This document shows, one piece after another, positions 8,651-16,450 of a stretch of DNA of 64,000 bases. The position numbers and the translations under genes were made by a program. Each line of letters opens with the position of its first letter. Positions within the stretch are counted from its first letter, which is position 1. The notes under the pieces are model-generated. The model saw only the letters and a list, made by a program, of their open reading frames with translations. It had not been told where the DNA came from and ran no database searches. This DNA comes from Bacteroidota bacterium (GTDB lineage Bacteria > Bacteroidota > Bacteroidia > Chitinophagales > Saprospiraceae): positions 62,001 through 126,000 of the forward strand of contig JASBVF010000047.1 in NCBI GenBank assembly GCA_030147525.1, in the 5' to 3' direction.

Positions 8651-8736
8651 GTTTTTTATTTTTTGAAATAGTGGATTCAGGTTGAAATAACTTCGGCTGC
8701 CGGCTAACTACAAACAGCCGGCGATCATTTGCCGCA

Positions 8737-9495
8737 TTATTTTTTAAAATCAAACTCCTCGACCAACTGCTGGAGAAAAGCAGCATCCTCCTTCGACATG
8801 AAAACGAGGTAGAGTTTTTCACCGAACAGGTCCCGGGTGGTCAGCCTTTCGGGGATGCCGGCGACTGTTTTCCCGGAAAAGTATTTGTAAAAAGCAAGTG
8901 CGAGCATGTAAGTGCCATTTGCCGATGGGTGCTTGTCGTCGGCAAACAATTCCAGGTCAGGTCGCCAGTGCCGGGCCGATGCATAAAGCGGGCCGCAGGG
9001 CACGAAATCAGAGCCGGTTTCCGCTGCCAGCTGCCGGTACATCTCCGTGATTTTATCCTGCATCAGCGGGTTGGACTTGTAGGCCCAGGTTATCATGAAG
9101 ACAGGTTTGGCGCCTTTGGCTTTGATTCGCTCCGCAAACTTCCGCCCGTATTCCATGAAACTTTCGGGCGTTTCGATGGCACTCATGCTGTGGTTGTTCA
9201 GCACCACGTAATCCCAGTCGCCATTGTCGATCAGCGGCATGGTGGCTGTGCCTTTTTCTCCCTTCCAGTGCTGCTCCAGGTTGGAGCCGCCCACGGTGGA
9301 TTGCCGGGTCATGATGGGCACGTTCTGCGTCTGCGCCATGGCTGCCACCATTTGCGGCAGGTTGTAGAAATAGGTGAAACTATTCCCAACGAACAGCACC
9401 CGCATGGTGTCCTGCTGAGCTTTGGCCGGGTTTTGCAACGCCACCAAAAGGCAGAGGCAGGAGAGGATGGTTAACCAATTCGTTCTCATTTTCAT
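8737..9495 (-). CDS. SGNH/GDSL-type hydrolase, secreted
   Basis: A protein of about 252 residues with a signal peptide ending near AKAQ. The SGNH block I is RVLFVGNSFTYFYNLP, with Ser in GNSFT; a Gly/Asn block lies around VGGSNLEQHW; DYVVLNNHS is block III; and DDKHPSANGTYMLA near the C-terminus holds the Asp-x-x-His pair. It is a predicted esterase, for instance a deacetylase acting on polysaccharide O-acyl groups. I place the start at the ATG at 9495, six bases after the SusD stop, rather than at a TTG that almost touches the stop. The tight spacing shows co-translation with SusD. Confidence 0.85.
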   Translation of the reverse strand: MKMRTNWLTILSCLCLLVALQNPAKAQQDTMRVLFVGNSFTYFYNLPQMVAAMAQTQNVPIMTRQSTVGGSNLEQHWKGEKGTATMPLIDNGDWDYVVLNNHSMSAIETPESFMEYGRKFAERIKAKGAKPVFMITWAYKSNPLMQDKITEMYRQLAAETGSDFVPCGPLYASARHWRPDLELFADDKHPSANGTYMLALAFYKYFSGKTVAGIPERLTTRDLFGEKLYLVFMSKEDAAFLQQLVEEFDFKK

Positions 9496-9501
9496 ACTCA
9501 A

Positions 9502-10926
9502 TTACTGGTTAACGGGTGTCGGTGCAAAAAAATCAGGGACCGGTTTCGGAACGTTCGGGTTCCGGTCGATTTCGCTGGTCGGGTAGAGAAATCGCTGCGG
9601 GAGTTGCGAGCCGGTATTCGGTGTCACGGGCACCCTGACAGCCGTTTCCTTCAAGGTCCGGCGGGTATCGTTGAAACCTTCGATCTGACCAAAAAAAGTG
9701 ATGTAGCGCTCCTCCAGAATCTCCCGCAGCAGGGCATTATCAGCACTGATGCCATCGGGATTTTCCATGCCGCCGTTTTCAAAATCAGCAGCGACGTACG
9801 CATCGTATTGGAGGTCGGCAGGAGCGGCATTGGTCATGTAGCCACCACCAGCCAGGTAGGCCCGGTATTCGTTCAGGTGCTCCAGCCCTTTGGCAAAACC
9901 CGCTGAGCGGAACCCTGCCTCTGCCAGGATCAGCATGTTTTCCTCAAAAGTGACCATGGGCGTGGCGGCGGTTTGCGCAGCAAAAGCATTGCTGTTGATG
10001 TTGGGCTGCGTGCCGAATGAAGTAATTTGGAAAAGGTAGTGGTAGCGTCCCGTCTCGTTGGTCTTGGCATTTCCCCGGTAGTTTGAAATATCCGGGCTGG
10101 TCGTTGCGTCAGGCGCAACGAGGCTGGCCATGAATTCAGAGGTGACCAAATCCGACTGTCTCACTGTCACTGCGAAAAAAGTGTAATTCAGGTTGGAATT
10201 TTCAGCAGCAGTGCCGTGTGGCGCCCGCAAGCTGTTGGCCGGCGAGCTGATGCCCTGCTGGGCTTCGGCGTAGGCCTTGTCATATTCCTTGGTATGCATG
10301 TAGTAGCGGGCTTTCATGGTGTGGGCTACTTCCGTCCAGGCGGCAGGGTTGCCATCGAAATAAATTTCCGAGTTGCTGGCGGGTCTTCCCGAGCCGGTAG
10401 CAAGGTTAGCGATGGCTTCGTCCAGCAGACTTTGCAGTTTTCCGTACACGGCAACCTGGCCTTCGAAAGCCGGGTCTTCGAGGTCGGGTTGGCCGGCTTC
10501 ATCGAAGGGAATGTCGCCCCAAAGTGAGGCAGCCGTACCCAATGCCATGGCCCTGACGGCCTGGGTGATGCCTTTGGTCACGCCTCCGATGCCTTCCTCT
10601 TCCGCCGCCATTTCAGCAGCGAGTGCATTGGCGACCACATCCACGTAAACATTGTTCCACTCGGCGTTGAAATCGCTCGTCGTAACGCCGTATTCGCTGA
10701 AGCCGAGGTGCTGCCGGTCAATGCCTGTGTAGTAACCGCAAAAGATGCCAGCTTTACGGGCAGTTTCACCTGTTTGCAAAACGATGTTACCCACTTCTGT
10801 TCCGGTCAGTATGTACTGGTAGGAAGTATTGGTAGGGCTGTTTGGATTTTCGTTCAGTCCATCTACCAGGTCGCCGCATGAGGCAAAGGTGATGATGGTT
10901 ATGAATAGAAGTATGTACTTTTTCAT
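9502..10926 (-). CDS. SusD/RagB-family outer-membrane lipoprotein
   Basis: A protein of about 474 residues with a lipoprotein signal (MKKYILLFITIITFASCGD). The fold is recognised by the N-terminal NPNSPTNTSYQYILTG, the TPR-like helical segments (MALGTAASLWGDIPFDEA) and the C-terminal LREILEERYITFFGQIEGFNDTRR, typical of the SusD-like_2 branch. It captures substrate and sits as a lid on the partner SusC. The start is the ATG at 10926 (MKKY), because an upstream in-frame extension lacks signal-peptide character. It is separated from susC by a 191-base gap that holds a long hairpin. Confidence 0.9.
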   Translation of the reverse strand: MKKYILLFITIITFASCGDLVDGLNENPNSPTNTSYQYILTGTEVGNIVLQTGETARKAGIFCGYYTGIDRQHLGFSEYGVTTSDFNAEWNNVYVDVVANALAAEMAAEEEGIGGVTKGITQAVRAMALGTAASLWGDIPFDEAGQPDLEDPAFEGQVAVYGKLQSLLDEAIANLATGSGRPASNSEIYFDGNPAAWTEVAHTMKARYYMHTKEYDKAYAEAQQGISSPANSLRAPHGTAAENSNLNYTFFAVTVRQSDLVTSEFMASLVAPDATTSPDISNYRGNAKTNETGRYHYLFQITSFGTQPNINSNAFAAQTAATPMVTFEENMLILAEAGFRSAGFAKGLEHLNEYRAYLAGGGYMTNAAPADLQYDAYVAADFENGGMENPDGISADNALLREILEERYITFFGQIEGFNDTRRTLKETAVRVPVTPNTGSQLPQRFLYPTSEIDRNPNVPKPVPDFFAPTPVNQ

Positions 10927-10969
10927 TGTATTGAAATTTGTAGCTAAAAAGCGATTTTGGTCTTTGCCC

Positions 10970-11106
10970 ACGTTTAGCTAAACTTCATTGAAATTGAGAA
11001 ATTAACCGATATTATGAAATTAAGTAACTGCTTGAAAATCAAAGAAATAGTGCCAATTTCTAATTTCTAATAATTTCTCAATTTCAATAAAAATTAAGCT
11101 GAACGT
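10970..11106. repeat. Long intercistronic hairpin between susC and susD
   Basis: An exact 18-base inverted repeat (10987-11004 with 11071-11088) is extended outward by near-matching ten-base ends (10970-10979 and 11097-11106). The right arm iterates the word AATTTCT. The element fills most of the SusC-SusD gap on the transcribed strand. It could protect the susC mRNA 3' end or lower susD read-through; neither is shown by sequence. Confidence 0.7.
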
Positions 11107-11117
11107 AGGCATGATAC

Positions 11118-14100
11118 TTAAAAAGTGAGGCCAAGGGTGAATACATAGGATTTGGTGCCGGGGTTGTTGAAATAGTCGATTCCCCGTGCCACACTTACGC
11201 CCTCCAGGTTGGTGTCAGGATCGTTACCTTCAAATTCCGTCCACAACACGAGGTTTCTGCCGGTGATAGAAAACTCGGCGCTGCTGATGCCGGCTTTTCG
11301 CTTCAGCCATTCTGATTTGGCACGGTAGGAAAGTGTCAGTTCCCGCAGGCGGGTCCAGGAGCCGTCCTCGATGTAGAGCTCATCGTTACCGCCGCCGAAA
11401 AAGCCGCCATCGCTATTGTACCAGGCTTCTGTCAGTGCAACGGGTCCTGCGCCGAAGTTGTGAATCTTGCCACGGAAGGTGGTGCCTGCCGGGATGACAT
11501 TGCCTTTGAAATCGAGCAGATTTTGGTTGGCCGTTTCTTCATTTGCGGAAGCGCCCCAGGTGCCCAGGTCATATAAAACGGCCTTGGTTCCAGCATAGAT
11601 ATCGGCGCCCTGATAGGTTTCGAAGAGGACAGAGAGTGAGAAATTTTTATAGGACAATGTGGAGAAAGCCGAGCCCTGCCAGTCGGGGTTGGGGTCGCCG
11701 ATGACACCTTCCAACTGATCTTGCTTCGGGAAACCGTTTTCATCAAAAACCATGTTCCCCTGGTCGTCCCGCAAAGTTCTGGAGCCCCAAAGCACGCCGA
11801 CCGGGTAGCCTTCCAGCGCTCTGGCACTGACAGCTGCAAGGCCGCCGAGGTTGATGGCCAGCCCTTCGCCGAGTTTGGTGACTTCATTTCTTACTTGTGA
11901 GTAAATGAAATTCACATTCCAGGACCAGTCTTTGCTTTGCACCAGAGTATAGCCGAGGTCAAGCTCCACGCCCTCATTTTGCAGTTCGGCGCCGTTGGTA
12001 TAGAGCTGGGTGATGCCCCGTGAATTGGCAATCGGGAAATCCAGCAACATGTCGATCGTCTTGTTTTTATAATAAGTCCCGCTCAGTGAGAGTCTGTTTT
12101 TCAAAAAACGCAGGTCGAGCCCGACTTCTGTTTCTTTTTTCCGCTCCGGGCGCAGGAAAGAACTACCCCGCTGGGCGCTGGCCACAAAAGCACCGTTGCC
12201 GTAGAGCGATCCGGCCAGGCTGCCGCCATACTGATCGGCGAAGGTTGGTGAAACAAAGACGTTGGTGGTGTTATATCTCGCCGGCTGCACACCCACTTCA
12301 CCATACGACAGGCGCAATTTTCCGAAAGAAAAAATATCGTTTTTCAAACCTGCCAACTCGGTAAACTGCCAGGCCATTGATACAGATGGAAACAGGAAAG
12401 TATTATCGCCAGCGTCACCAAAGGTGGAGGCCGATTCAGCCCGGACGGTGGCGTTAAGGAACAGTTGATCGTAAGCTGACAGGGTACCGGAAGAATAGAC
12501 ACCTACCGTGCGCTCCTGGCCGAATGTGCTGCTCACGGTCCGGTTTTCCGGGAGAGCGTTGTCGATGTCCCGGATGCCGCTGGCCACATCCGTAAACTGG
12601 ATGAAATTGATGATTTCGCTTCCGTCGGTGATCAGCTGGCGGTGGTTGAAATTGAAACCGGCCAGCAGCGTGCCGGAGAAATTTTTATTGAAACGGGTGC
12701 CAGCTCTGGCAATGTAATCCATGTTGAGGATAGAGTTGCGGGCCAGGCTTTTATCAAAACTACCCAGTGTAAATGCACCTGCAGCCGAGCCGGGTGTGAA
12801 AAAATCCTGCTGCCATTCGGTGTATTTGTCTAAACCTACACGTCCAATCAAGTCAAGCCAACTTACGGGTGAAACGGTCAGCTCCAACGAAGAGATGAAG
12901 CGATCCACATCCACGAGGCTTTCCTGCTCGTTGATGGTCCAAAGCGGGTTGTTGTAAGTGGCAGTACCGTCAGCGCCGAGTGGCTCCCGGTAAGAGCGCT
13001 GGCGGTTCGACACCGGTGAGGCATTGCTGTTGGCGTAGAAATCACCCCGGTAGCCGGTGATGTCGAAATCGACCGGGTTTCTCAACAGCCCCAGGTATAA
13101 GCCGGAAGAGGTTGCACCTCTCAGGATACGATTGGAAGTACTTTTGGAATAGGCCGTAGAGGCAGTGATTTTGATTTTATCAGAAAGCCGGTGGCTGGCG
13201 TTCACCCGTGCCGTTGTGCGACGGTAGCCAGAATTGTTGCGGATGATACCTTCCTGGTTAATATCGCTCAAGCTGGCGAAAATGGTGCTATTCGCATTAC
13301 CGCCCGTGATGCTGAGGTTATTTTCCCAAAAATGGCCATCCTGAAATACGAGATCGAAGTTTTTATCGTGAAACAATTCCCGTGAATTTTTTGAGAGAAT
13401 AGGGTAGTAGGTGTTGCCTGCCTGATCCACGTAAAACTGCCCGTTGGTGTTGAGCTCGTCCGGGCCGCCGGGCCGGTCAGCGATTTTGTCGCCCCAGGAA
13501 TCCCTGGCCCGCTGGTTGTAGATGCCGTTGTCTCCCTGCCCGAAGGCCGTCTGCTGAGGATACCGGCGGTTGATCTGGTCGAGCGAATAGCTGGTTTTGT
13601 AACTGACGGATAATTTGTTGTTGTACTGTCCGCTTTTGGTTTTGATGACAATGACACCGCCCAGGGCTTTGGTGCCCCAGAGCGCAGCCGCAGATGCGCC
13701 TTTCAGTACGGTGACGCTTTCGATGTCGTTCGGGTTGATATCATTCAGCCTCGATTGGGCGGCCACTGTTTCCTGCGCACCTCTCGAGTCGTTGCTGATG
13801 GGAATACCATCCACAACGATGAGAGGCTGGGCATCCCGGTCAATGGTAGAGACACCCCTGATTTGGATATAAGCTCCTGCACCGGGGTCACCGGAGTTCC
13901 TCGAAATGCGTACCCCGGATGCTTTGCCCGACAATGAGTTGATCATGGTTGTTTCAGCAGCACCCGTAACAGCTTTGGAGGCCACTGTGGAACTAGCATA
14001 ACCTAATTCGTCTCCTTTTTCCTCAAAGCCCAGGGCTGTGACGATCACTTCATCTAACAGTTTTGAGTCTTCTTCCAGCACGACGTTGATTTCACGGCTG

Positions 14101-14360
14101 GCTCCGATCGGCCTGAGGGCTGTTTCTTTGCCGGTATAACTGAAGGACAATACTGAGTTTTCATTGCTGACTACGATGGAGTAGTTTCCGTCCAGGTCGG
14201 TAACGGTTCCGTTGAGCGTGCCCTCTTCGATTACCGTTACGCCGATGAGGGGAGTCTGGTCCCCGTCGCTCACGTTACCCTTGATGGTCAGCTGGGCAAA
14301 GGCCTGCATGCCCATCAGAGCGAAAGTGAAGGTTAGCACAGTTAGTAAGTATTTCTTCAT
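11118..14360 (-). CDS. SusC/RagA-family TonB-linked outer-membrane transporter
   Basis: 1080 residues. Signal peptide ending AFAQ; carboxypeptidase-regulatory-like domain (about 25-95, IKGNVSDGDQTPLIGVTVIEE); then plug domain with VIVTALGF and IQIRGVSTIDRDAQPLIVVDGIP; then a 22-strand barrel ending YVFTLGLTF, with the terminal Phe used by the BAM machinery. It imports the substrate captured by SusD using TonB energy. It is the first gene of a six-gene minus-strand operon reaching to the DASS transporter. The promoter region is shared with a divergent membrane-bound regulator gene at 14630. Confidence 0.95.
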   Translation of the reverse strand: MKKYLLTVLTFTFALMGMQAFAQLTIKGNVSDGDQTPLIGVTVIEEGTLNGTVTDLDGNYSIVVSNENSVLSFSYTGKETALRPIGASREINVVLEEDSKLLDEVIVTALGFEEKGDELGYASSTVASKAVTGAAETTMINSLSGKASGVRISRNSGDPGAGAYIQIRGVSTIDRDAQPLIVVDGIPISNDSRGAQETVAAQSRLNDINPNDIESVTVLKGASAAALWGTKALGGVIVIKTKSGQYNNKLSVSYKTSYSLDQINRRYPQQTAFGQGDNGIYNQRARDSWGDKIADRPGGPDELNTNGQFYVDQAGNTYYPILSKNSRELFHDKNFDLVFQDGHFWENNLSITGGNANSTIFASLSDINQEGIIRNNSGYRRTTARVNASHRLSDKIKITASTAYSKSTSNRILRGATSSGLYLGLLRNPVDFDITGYRGDFYANSNASPVSNRQRSYREPLGADGTATYNNPLWTINEQESLVDVDRFISSLELTVSPVSWLDLIGRVGLDKYTEWQQDFFTPGSAAGAFTLGSFDKSLARNSILNMDYIARAGTRFNKNFSGTLLAGFNFNHRQLITDGSEIINFIQFTDVASGIRDIDNALPENRTVSSTFGQERTVGVYSSGTLSAYDQLFLNATVRAESASTFGDAGDNTFLFPSVSMAWQFTELAGLKNDIFSFGKLRLSYGEVGVQPARYNTTNVFVSPTFADQYGGSLAGSLYGNGAFVASAQRGSSFLRPERKKETEVGLDLRFLKNRLSLSGTYYKNKTIDMLLDFPIANSRGITQLYTNGAELQNEGVELDLGYTLVQSKDWSWNVNFIYSQVRNEVTKLGEGLAINLGGLAAVSARALEGYPVGVLWGSRTLRDDQGNMVFDENGFPKQDQLEGVIGDPNPDWQGSAFSTLSYKNFSLSVLFETYQGADIYAGTKAVLYDLGTWGASANEETANQNLLDFKGNVIPAGTTFRGKIHNFGAGPVALTEAWYNSDGGFFGGGNDELYIEDGSWTRLRELTLSYRAKSEWLKRKAGISSAEFSITGRNLVLWTEFEGNDPDTNLEGVSVARGIDYFNNPGTKSYVFTLGLTF

Positions 14361-14452
14361 AATTGATGGTTTTACGTTAATACGATAGCAAGCGAAATAC
14401 CTTCCCTTTTTACCGTATTGTTCTTAAGTATCGAAAAAGCAAGTGTCATTAA

Positions 14453-14495
14453 AGGCCGGACGAATCCAATGAGGCCGGAAATTTTACTACATTTG
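14453..14495. promoter_or_regulatory. Direct repeat and possible promoter between susC and its divergent regulator
   Basis: AGGCCGGA occurs at 14453-14460 and 14472-14479, 19 bases apart start to start, close to two helical turns. A TACATTTG element (14488-14495) fits the Bacteroidota -7 box on the plus strand but has no good -33 partner. These are candidate regulator-binding and promoter sites for the divergent pair; the evidence is position and repetition only. Confidence 0.3.
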
Positions 14496-14565
14496 ACCCA
14501 TATAAATTCGATTGCTGAAGACGCAAAACTATATTGCTAAAATCGCAAAAAGAAGAATTTATCTC

Positions 14566-14622
14566 TGTAAAATCTTTTTTTACAAAACTTTATACTGTTT
14601 TACACTTTTTTACACCGTAAAA
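14566..14622. promoter_or_regulatory. Array of TTTTACA / TGTAAAA sites upstream of the regulator gene
   Basis: Within 57 bases there are four exact sites: TGTAAAA at 14566-14572 and TTTTACA at 14578-14584, 14598-14604 and 14608-14614. A near-site, CGTAAAA, follows at 14616-14622. Spacings are 12, 20, 10 and 8 bases. They end eight bases before the regulator's ATG. The arrangement suggests an operator for autoregulation, although the AT-rich context makes chance repetition possible. Confidence 0.4.
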
Positions 14623-14629
14623 TCCATTC

Positions 14630-15811
14630 ATGGAGGCGAGCAATCAGGAAAAATTCTTGGCAAAGCTGGAGGAGAAATACGGCAAGTGGAGTAAATCCAC
14701 TTCCCAGTTTGGCAACACTTCCTATGGAGAGATAGCGACGGCTTTGAGTATCAGCGCCAGCCAGTTTTCAAAACTGGTCTATGGAACAGCGACGGACGGG
14801 ATGTATGTCCGTTCGATAGAAAACATCAATCGCCTGCTTACGAGGGAAGCCATCCGGGAGGAAAGAGACCAGGCTCTGGCTGAGAATCAGGTGCTGAAAG
14901 AAGAAGTAAAAAGGCTGGAAAGGAAGCGTTTGAATTACCGCAGGAATGTTCTTTTGCTCGTTTTGCTCTGTGCAATTGCCATCGGTGCCGCAATTTTTTC
15001 ATACTTCAAAAAGACACAACTTGTTGGAAGTCAACGACAAGCAGGGAGTAATCCTTTGGCCGCTTTTTTTGACAAGGATTACAATGCCAATTTCAAATCT
15101 CCTTATCTCAATGTCTCTGAAGTACAATCCTACTGCCCGTGCAGCGCATACGAAGGGACGTGGTCGTTGAGTGAAAACTACAAACTCCCCTTGCCCGGAA
15201 CCCGGAAGCCAGGCGTTTATTACGTGGCAAAGAGCGCCGACGTTCGCATGAAATGCTCCCGGTACGACACTGCCGGGGCAGGCAACGGGAGGGTGCTGAT
15301 GGGATATGAATACCTGGTCAATGAAATATGGGTGGATACGAAGATGACACCCCTCTCGCCGACCTATTTTGACAAAAACAAAAAAACGTTCACTCCGGCT
15401 TTCGATGCACTGGTTTTTGAGGGTAACGACCAGTTTAAAAAAGTCGCTACGATCCATTCTTTTTTTGTGGACAAATTCGAGATCTACCCCGATTCTATTG
15501 TTCGGAAAGGGGAGCCTTATGGGCGTTACGCCTCCGACATCGACAAAGCTTTGGCAGATGAATTTGAAATCAACATCAAATACATTCTGGAAAATGTACT
15601 TGGCGACATGACCACTGCCAGTTGTTCAGCTACTGCTAACCCTTTTTGCGATCCCAATGATTTGAAGGAAAAGGAAAGTGTTATCGCATTTGACTGCATT
15701 TACACCATCAGTACGGAGAATCTTGGCATTGGCGGCGGCTATCCGTACAAAAAAGGCTACCGGCTGGAAAAACAGTCGTATGCCGATAATCTCACCTGCG
15801 GGTGTGAGTGA
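14630..15811 (+). CDS. Membrane-anchored HTH regulator with periplasmic sensor-like domain
   Basis: A 393-residue protein. Residues 31-52 form a helix-turn-helix (SYGEIATALSISASQFSKLV), residues about 72-103 a charged coiled coil, 106-126 a single transmembrane helix, and 127-393 a periplasmic region with CPC, an FCD segment and a terminal CGC, possibly disulfide-bonded. I recognise no named family for the periplasmic part. The layout resembles one-component membrane regulators such as ToxR, but with a different DNA-binding type. It is transcribed divergently from the susC operon, which it probably senses and controls (inference). Confidence 0.7.
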   Translation: MEASNQEKFLAKLEEKYGKWSKSTSQFGNTSYGEIATALSISASQFSKLVYGTATDGMYVRSIENINRLLTREAIREERDQALAENQVLKEEVKRLERKRLNYRRNVLLLVLLCAIAIGAAIFSYFKKTQLVGSQRQAGSNPLAAFFDKDYNANFKSPYLNVSEVQSYCPCSAYEGTWSLSENYKLPLPGTRKPGVYYVAKSADVRMKCSRYDTAGAGNGRVLMGYEYLVNEIWVDTKMTPLSPTYFDKNKKTFTPAFDALVFEGNDQFKKVATIHSFFVDKFEIYPDSIVRKGEPYGRYASDIDKALADEFEINIKYILENVLGDMTTASCSATANPFCDPNDLKEKESVIAFDCIYTISTENLGIGGGYPYKKGYRLEKQSYADNLTCGCE

Positions 15812-15911
15812 GGTGAGTTTAGGTTTTGCTTTCGGGGAAAGGCGTTTTTCGCAAGTTGATTTTTTTTTTGGAGAAATGGTGTTTTTGAGAGTAGTTCGGG
15901 TTATCTCCGCT

Positions 15912-16325
15912 TTACTGTTCCAGCAATCCCTTCAACGTGTATTTTTCATACTCCTCCCGGTTGGCCTGCCGGAGCCGGTGCAGTTCGTTTTTATTCTGAA
16001 TTTGCAGCCAGAGTTCAGCGCTGATGCCGAAGATGTGGGCGAGTTTCAGCGCCAGGTCGAAGTTGATTTTCCGGCTGCCGGACATCAGGGCACTGAAGTT
16101 GCTTTTGTTAATGCCGAGGTAGTTGGCGAGTTTTTGCCGGGGTATGCTGTAGATGTCGAGGATTTTTTGGATGAAATGGCCGGGGTCTAAAACGTGGCCG
16201 TTTTTTGTTTGGGAGTCGATGTAGGTGGTTATTTCGGCAAGTACCCCGAGCAGTTCATTCTGGCGTTTTTGCGCTGGCGTTTGTTTTTTCACCCGCTCGG
16301 AGATTTTAGAACGAAGTGCAGCCAA
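15912..16325 (-). CDS. HigA-like XRE-family antitoxin, orphan, possibly frameshifted at 5' end
   Basis: 137 residues from a TTG. The C-terminal half is an XRE/HigA-type HTH: RQKLANYLGINKSNFSALMSGSRKINFDLALKLAHIFGISAELWLQIQ. HigA-type proteins repress their own operon and neutralise HigB. No HigB toxin gene is next to it; the neighbour upstream is uvrA. The same frame extends upstream without stop to about 16380, encoding IIGNPDGKVHYSEEELAA. An ATG at 16402 begins MVKEK and would enter that frame if the run of five T at 16388-16392 (five A on the coding strand) had one more base. The gene may thus be N-terminally broken or mis-assembled. Confidence 0.7.
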   Translation of the reverse strand: MAALRSKISERVKKQTPAQKRQNELLGVLAEITTYIDSQTKNGHVLDPGHFIQKILDIYSIPRQKLANYLGINKSNFSALMSGSRKINFDLALKLAHIFGISAELWLQIQNKNELHRLRQANREEYEKYTLKGLLEQ

Positions 16326-16450
16326 TTCTTCTTCTGAATAATGGACTTTGCCGTCGGGGTTGCCGATGATTTCCGTTACCGATTGACTTTTTCTTTAACC
16401 ATGATTGAATTCAAAAATTATCAAATTTTGACAACCCATCAAACCTGGCG

